From: JAIOIW01 sp050304175
GTDB lineage: Bacteria; Pseudomonadota; Alphaproteobacteria; Rhizobiales; Rhizobiaceae
NCBI GenBank assembly: GCA_050304175.1
Contig: JBNLDE010000092.1
Location: forward strand, 1-6,078
DNA: 6,078 bases
Reading direction: 5' to 3'
A model generated the notes under the pieces. The model made no database searches. It saw only the letters and a program-made list of their open reading frames with translations, and was not told where the DNA came from. The translations under genes were made by a program, and so were the position numbers. Below, one piece after another: positions 5,971 through 6,078 of the stretch. Numbering within the stretch: position 1 is the first letter of the stretch; every line of letters begins with the position of its first letter.

Positions 5971-6078
5971 CCAGGCGATCCTCCCAAGACGCCACCAGAC
6001 AACAAACCGAACACATGGAGTAAGACAATGAACCGCATTCTTATCGCTTCCGCCCTGGTCCTCGGCTTTGCCGGCGTT
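5971..6078 (+). repeat. Direct repeat copy B: leader plus signal-peptide coding region
   Basis: Second copy of the 108-base repeat, starting 17 bases after the stop codon of the first gene and continuing to the window edge. It carries the same leader, ribosome binding site and first codons as copy A, with one silent change (glycine codon GGT to GGC). Confidence 0.97.
6028..6078 (+). CDS. Start of a second copy of the small exported protein gene (partial)
   Basis: Seventeen codons (MNRILIASALVLGFAGV) are present before the window ends. They are identical in protein sequence to the first 17 residues of the gene at 5723, with the same GGAG site seven bases before the ATG. Only the signal peptide is visible, so it cannot be said whether the mature part is the same, has diverged, or is broken. 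Same strand and 74 bases after the first gene's stop, suggesting co-transcription. Confidence 0.85.
   Translation, partial: MNRILIASALVLGFAGV

Noticed and set aside
5343..6028. Two minus-strand frames that both begin MSYSMCSVCCLVASWEDRL
   Set aside because: The shared start is only the reverse complement of the duplicated leader; the proteins diverge into antisense sequence and lack support.

Overview
The window looks like chromosomal DNA from a high-GC alphaproteobacterium, most likely one of the Hyphomicrobiales (Rhizobiales). The reasons are strong G/C preference at third codon positions, a TPP-riboswitch-controlled thiamine ABC transporter, a 5-formyltetrahydrofolate cyclo-ligase/YmdB-type phosphodiesterase gene pair next to a probable 6S RNA, and a candidate promoter of the alphaproteobacterial CTTGAC-N17-CTATAT type. 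The genus cannot be fixed from this sequence alone.

From 1 to about 5380 everything recognised is on the minus strand, so genes read from right to left. Positions 1-2502 hold a thiamine uptake operon: promoter, TPP riboswitch, thiB (periplasmic binding protein) and thiP (fused double permease, running off the left edge). The ATPase gene thiQ would be expected just beyond the edge. Thiamine pyrophosphate bound to the riboswitch should lower expression of the transporter, probably at translation, because no terminator is visible and a 7-bp pairing can cover part of the thiB ribosome binding site.

Positions 2536-3522 encode a bacterial relative of plant tocopherol cyclase (VTE1-like fold). Its codon use is more relaxed than that of its neighbours. 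Positions 3761-5256 hold a tightly spaced pair: a YmdB-type metallophosphoesterase with a complete metal-binding set, and 5-formyltetrahydrofolate cyclo-ligase. Immediately upstream of the cyclo-ligase lies a strongly structured element that is best explained as 6S RNA (ssrS), given its well-known ssrS-ygfA linkage.

The right end (about 5390-6078) is different. After a spacer with a palindromic hairpin, a plus-strand gene encodes a 76-residue exported protein of unknown function. Its 57-base leader and at least the first 17 codons recur 305 bp downstream with one silent difference in 108 bases, so the window edge cuts into a second tandem copy. This young tandem array, sitting beside the 6S locus, is the least explained part of the window. 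The remainder is recognisable housekeeping and transport functions.
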